NCBI GenBank assembly: GCA_003133225.1
Contig: PKWL01000014.1
Span: 1-64,000 of the forward strand
DNA: 64,000 bases
DNA from: Janthinobacterium sp.
GTDB lineage: Bacteria; Pseudomonadota; Gammaproteobacteria; Burkholderiales; Burkholderiaceae_D
Direction: 5' to 3'
Every line of letters begins with the position of its first letter. The first letter of the stretch is position 1. Position numbers and translations under genes: made by a program. A model generated the notes under the pieces. That model ran no database searches and was not told where the DNA came from. It saw only the letters and a list, made by a program, of their open reading frames with translations. This document shows positions 62,221-64,000 of the stretch, in pieces.

Positions 62221-63852
62221 ATGAATCTGTCGCTATCATTGCTAACGGCCCTAAAAGATCATGGGGCGCGAGAAATTTTCGGAATTCCTGGCGATTTTGC
62301 GCTCGCGTTTTTCAAGCAAATCGAGGAATCGGGCATTTTGCCCTTGTATACGCTCAGCCACGAGCCGGCCGTGGGTTTCGCGGCCGATGCCTCGGCGCGT
62401 TTTTATTCCCGGCTCGGCGTTGCCGCCGTCACCTACGGCGCCGGCGCGCTCAATATGGTCAATGCGGTCGCCTCTTCGTATGCCGAGAAGGTGCCGCTGG
62501 TCGTGATCTCGGGCGCTCCTGGGGCGGGCGAGCGGCATCAAGGTTTCTTGCTGCATCATCAGAGCAAGAGCCTCGATTCCCAGCTGGCCATTTTTCGCGA
62601 GATCACTTGCGACCAAGTGGTGCTGGACGACCCTGCGCGGGCTCCGGCCGACATTGCCCGTGTCTTGCAAAGCTGCAAGACACAATCGCGCCCGGTCTAT
62701 ATCGAACTGCCGCGCGATCTGGTGACGGCTTCTTGCGCCGCGGTGACGCCGCTCCCAGCGCCCGAGCACGACGGCGACGCGCTCGACGCTTGCGTGGACG
62801 AGCTCTTGATTCGACTCGGAGCGGCGCAGACGCCCATCATGTTGGTGGGAATTGAAATCAAGCGTTGCGGCATCGAGGACAAGGTGGCGCAACTGGCGCG
62901 CTTGCTCAATTTGCCGGTGGTCACGACCTTTATGGGGCGCGGTCTCTTGGCCGACGCCGACGCGCCACTGCTTGGCACCTATCTCGGCGTGGCTGGCGCG
63001 CCTGACATCACGCGCGCGGTGGAAACGTCGGACGCGCTGTTAATGCTCGGTGTGATCGTCTCGGACACCAATTTCGGGGTCTCCGAGCGCAAGATCGACA
63101 TGCGCAAGAGCATCCTCGCGTTGGACGGTCGGGTGACGATAGGGTATCACGCCTATGCACAGATACCACTGGAAGCGCTGGTCGACGGCTTGCTGGCGCG
63201 CGCCCATCGTCTGCGAGAGCAACCTAGCGGCGCCCACCCCCCGGCTTATCCGCGTGGCTTGGAGGCCGATGACGCCGCCATTGCGCCGATGGATATCGCG
63301 CGCGCCGTCAACGACGTGATGGCGACTGCGGGCCGCATGCCGATCGCCTCCGATATCGGCGACTGCCTGTTTACCGCCCTCGACATGGAAAACACGGCGC
63401 TGGTGGCTCCCGGCTATTACGCCAGCATGGGCTATGGCGTGCCGGCCGGCCTTGGATTGCAGGCCGGCGGGAGCCAGCGCCCCCTGATACTGGTGGGTGA
63501 CGGTGCCTTTCAGATGACCGGTTGGGAATTGGGCAACTGTCAGCGTTATGGCTGGGACCCGATTGTCATCGTGTTCAATAATTGCAGCTGGGAGATGCTG
63601 CGCACGTTTCAGGCAGAGTCTGCTTTCACCAACCTGAGCGACTGGCACTTTGCCGACATGGCCGGGCCGCTGGGCGGAAACGGCTATCGGGTCAACACCC
63701 GCCGTGAGTTGCATGCCGCGTTGCAGCAGGCGCTGGCCACGCGCGGCAAGTTCCAGTTGATCGAAGCGATGATACCGCGCGGCGTCTTGTCCGATACCTT
63801 AGTACGGTATGTCAATGGGGTGCGGCGGGTTCAGTCTGGCGGCGTGGATTAA
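62221..63852 (+). CDS. Phenylpyruvate/indolepyruvate decarboxylase-like TPP enzyme
   Basis: 543-residue thiamine diphosphate-dependent 2-keto acid decarboxylase. The activating Glu48 is in LSHEPAVGFAADASAR, a His-His pair is at 112-113 (LLHHQSKSLDSQ), and the cofactor motif runs from GDGAFQM at 426 to NN at 453-454. Members of this branch (PpdC/IpdC of Azospirillum type) decarboxylate phenylpyruvate or indolepyruvate to the aldehydes that lead to phenylacetate or indole-3-acetate. The exact substrate cannot be told by eye. AAAGAG lies seven bases before the ATG. Confidence 0.9.
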   Translation: MNLSLSLLTALKDHGAREIFGIPGDFALAFFKQIEESGILPLYTLSHEPAVGFAADASARFYSRLGVAAVTYGAGALNMVNAVASSYAEKVPLVVISGAPGAGERHQGFLLHHQSKSLDSQLAIFREITCDQVVLDDPARAPADIARVLQSCKTQSRPVYIELPRDLVTASCAAVTPLPAPEHDGDALDACVDELLIRLGAAQTPIMLVGIEIKRCGIEDKVAQLARLLNLPVVTTFMGRGLLADADAPLLGTYLGVAGAPDITRAVETSDALLMLGVIVSDTNFGVSERKIDMRKSILALDGRVTIGYHAYAQIPLEALVDGLLARAHRLREQPSGAHPPAYPRGLEADDAAIAPMDIARAVNDVMATAGRMPIASDIGDCLFTALDMENTALVAPGYYASMGYGVPAGLGLQAGGSQRPLILVGDGAFQMTGWELGNCQRYGWDPIVIVFNNCSWEMLRTFQAESAFTNLSDWHFADMAGPLGGNGYRVNTRRELHAALQQALATRGKFQLIEAMIPRGVLSDTLVRYVNGVRRVQSGGVD

Positions 63853-63904
63853 ATCGAATCCGGATGGCAAGGCTTTGCGCCAGCTATGCAAAATAGCCGT
63901 TCCG

Positions 63905-64000
63905 CCGAGGGTGTATTTAATTTTGCGCTTGATCCTTTGTGTTTGCCGCAGTCATTGTTGCCGGGCGCCAGTCCCAGGCATGCCGTGAAATGCATTTCAG
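63905..64000 (-). mobile_element. Fragment resembling an IS110-type transposase, cut by the window edge
   Basis: On the minus strand the frame from the edge reads MHFTACLGLAPGNNDCGKHK, close to the (H)F.sWLgLaPgn...GgK stretch of IS110/IS116 transposases. The likeness fades in the next 20 residues, and a frame change may be needed. The bulk of the gene, if present, lies beyond 64000. Confidence 0.45.

Overview
The window reads as chromosomal DNA of a betaproteobacterium, most likely order Burkholderiales and probably near Oxalobacteraceae. Grounds are the gene order mnmG-rsmG-parA-parB-atpIBEFHAGDC, the livGFKHM block, the glmU-Lrp-glmS cluster and a ubiUVT cluster, together with the protein sequences themselves. 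The genus cannot be fixed by reading alone. No rRNA, tRNA or CRISPR array was seen.

Layout. 0.1-7.3 kb: complete F1Fo ATP synthase operon on the minus strand, ending in a UUCG-loop terminator. 7.5-12.0 kb: parB, parA, rsmG, mnmG and two parS centromere sites. 12.0-14.7 kb: a TSUP permease and a decayed TnpB gene. 14.7-19.5 kb: branched-chain amino acid ABC transporter. 20.1-21.7 kb: GMC oxidoreductase. 21.7-24.3 kb: a gene-poor stretch with two copies of a module that looks like a core chromosomal origin (DnaA boxes, DnaA-trio-like tract, AT-rich unwinding sequence), followed by a decayed chemoreceptor. Every gene left of this stretch is on the minus strand and so would be read away from an origin placed here; to the right the strands are mixed. 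No dnaA gene is present.

24.3-32.7 kb: MTA/SAH nucleosidase, PutA with a divergent Lrp-type regulator, a chemoreceptor split by a one-base change in a G7 run, and a LysR regulator. 33.2-41.4 kb: ferredoxin, coaD, rsmD, an S46 dipeptidyl-peptidase, and glmU / Lrp regulator / glmS for UDP-GlcNAc synthesis. 41.4-53.5 kb: a more accessory stretch with a hipBA toxin-antitoxin pair and its twin operators, the 3' end of a second TnpB gene with an IS605-type right end, an anion permease overlapping an MFS gene, an alcohol dehydrogenase, a phospholipase D lipoprotein, a POT-family transporter and a cytochrome b561. 53.6-63.9 kb: universal stress protein, M16 metalloprotease, hemerythrin-like protein, ubiU-ubiV-ubiT (oxygen-independent ubiquinone synthesis) with an FNR-like box, and a phenylpyruvate/indolepyruvate-type decarboxylase. 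A fragment resembling an IS110 transposase touches the right edge.

The most notable observations are the duplicated origin-like module with conserved internal spacing, the parS pair near parAB, the hip promoter with two matching ACAAAA-N8-TTTTGT operators, the TnpB right-end relic, and the homopolymer frameshift in the chemoreceptor. All calls come from reading the sequence; no database search was run.
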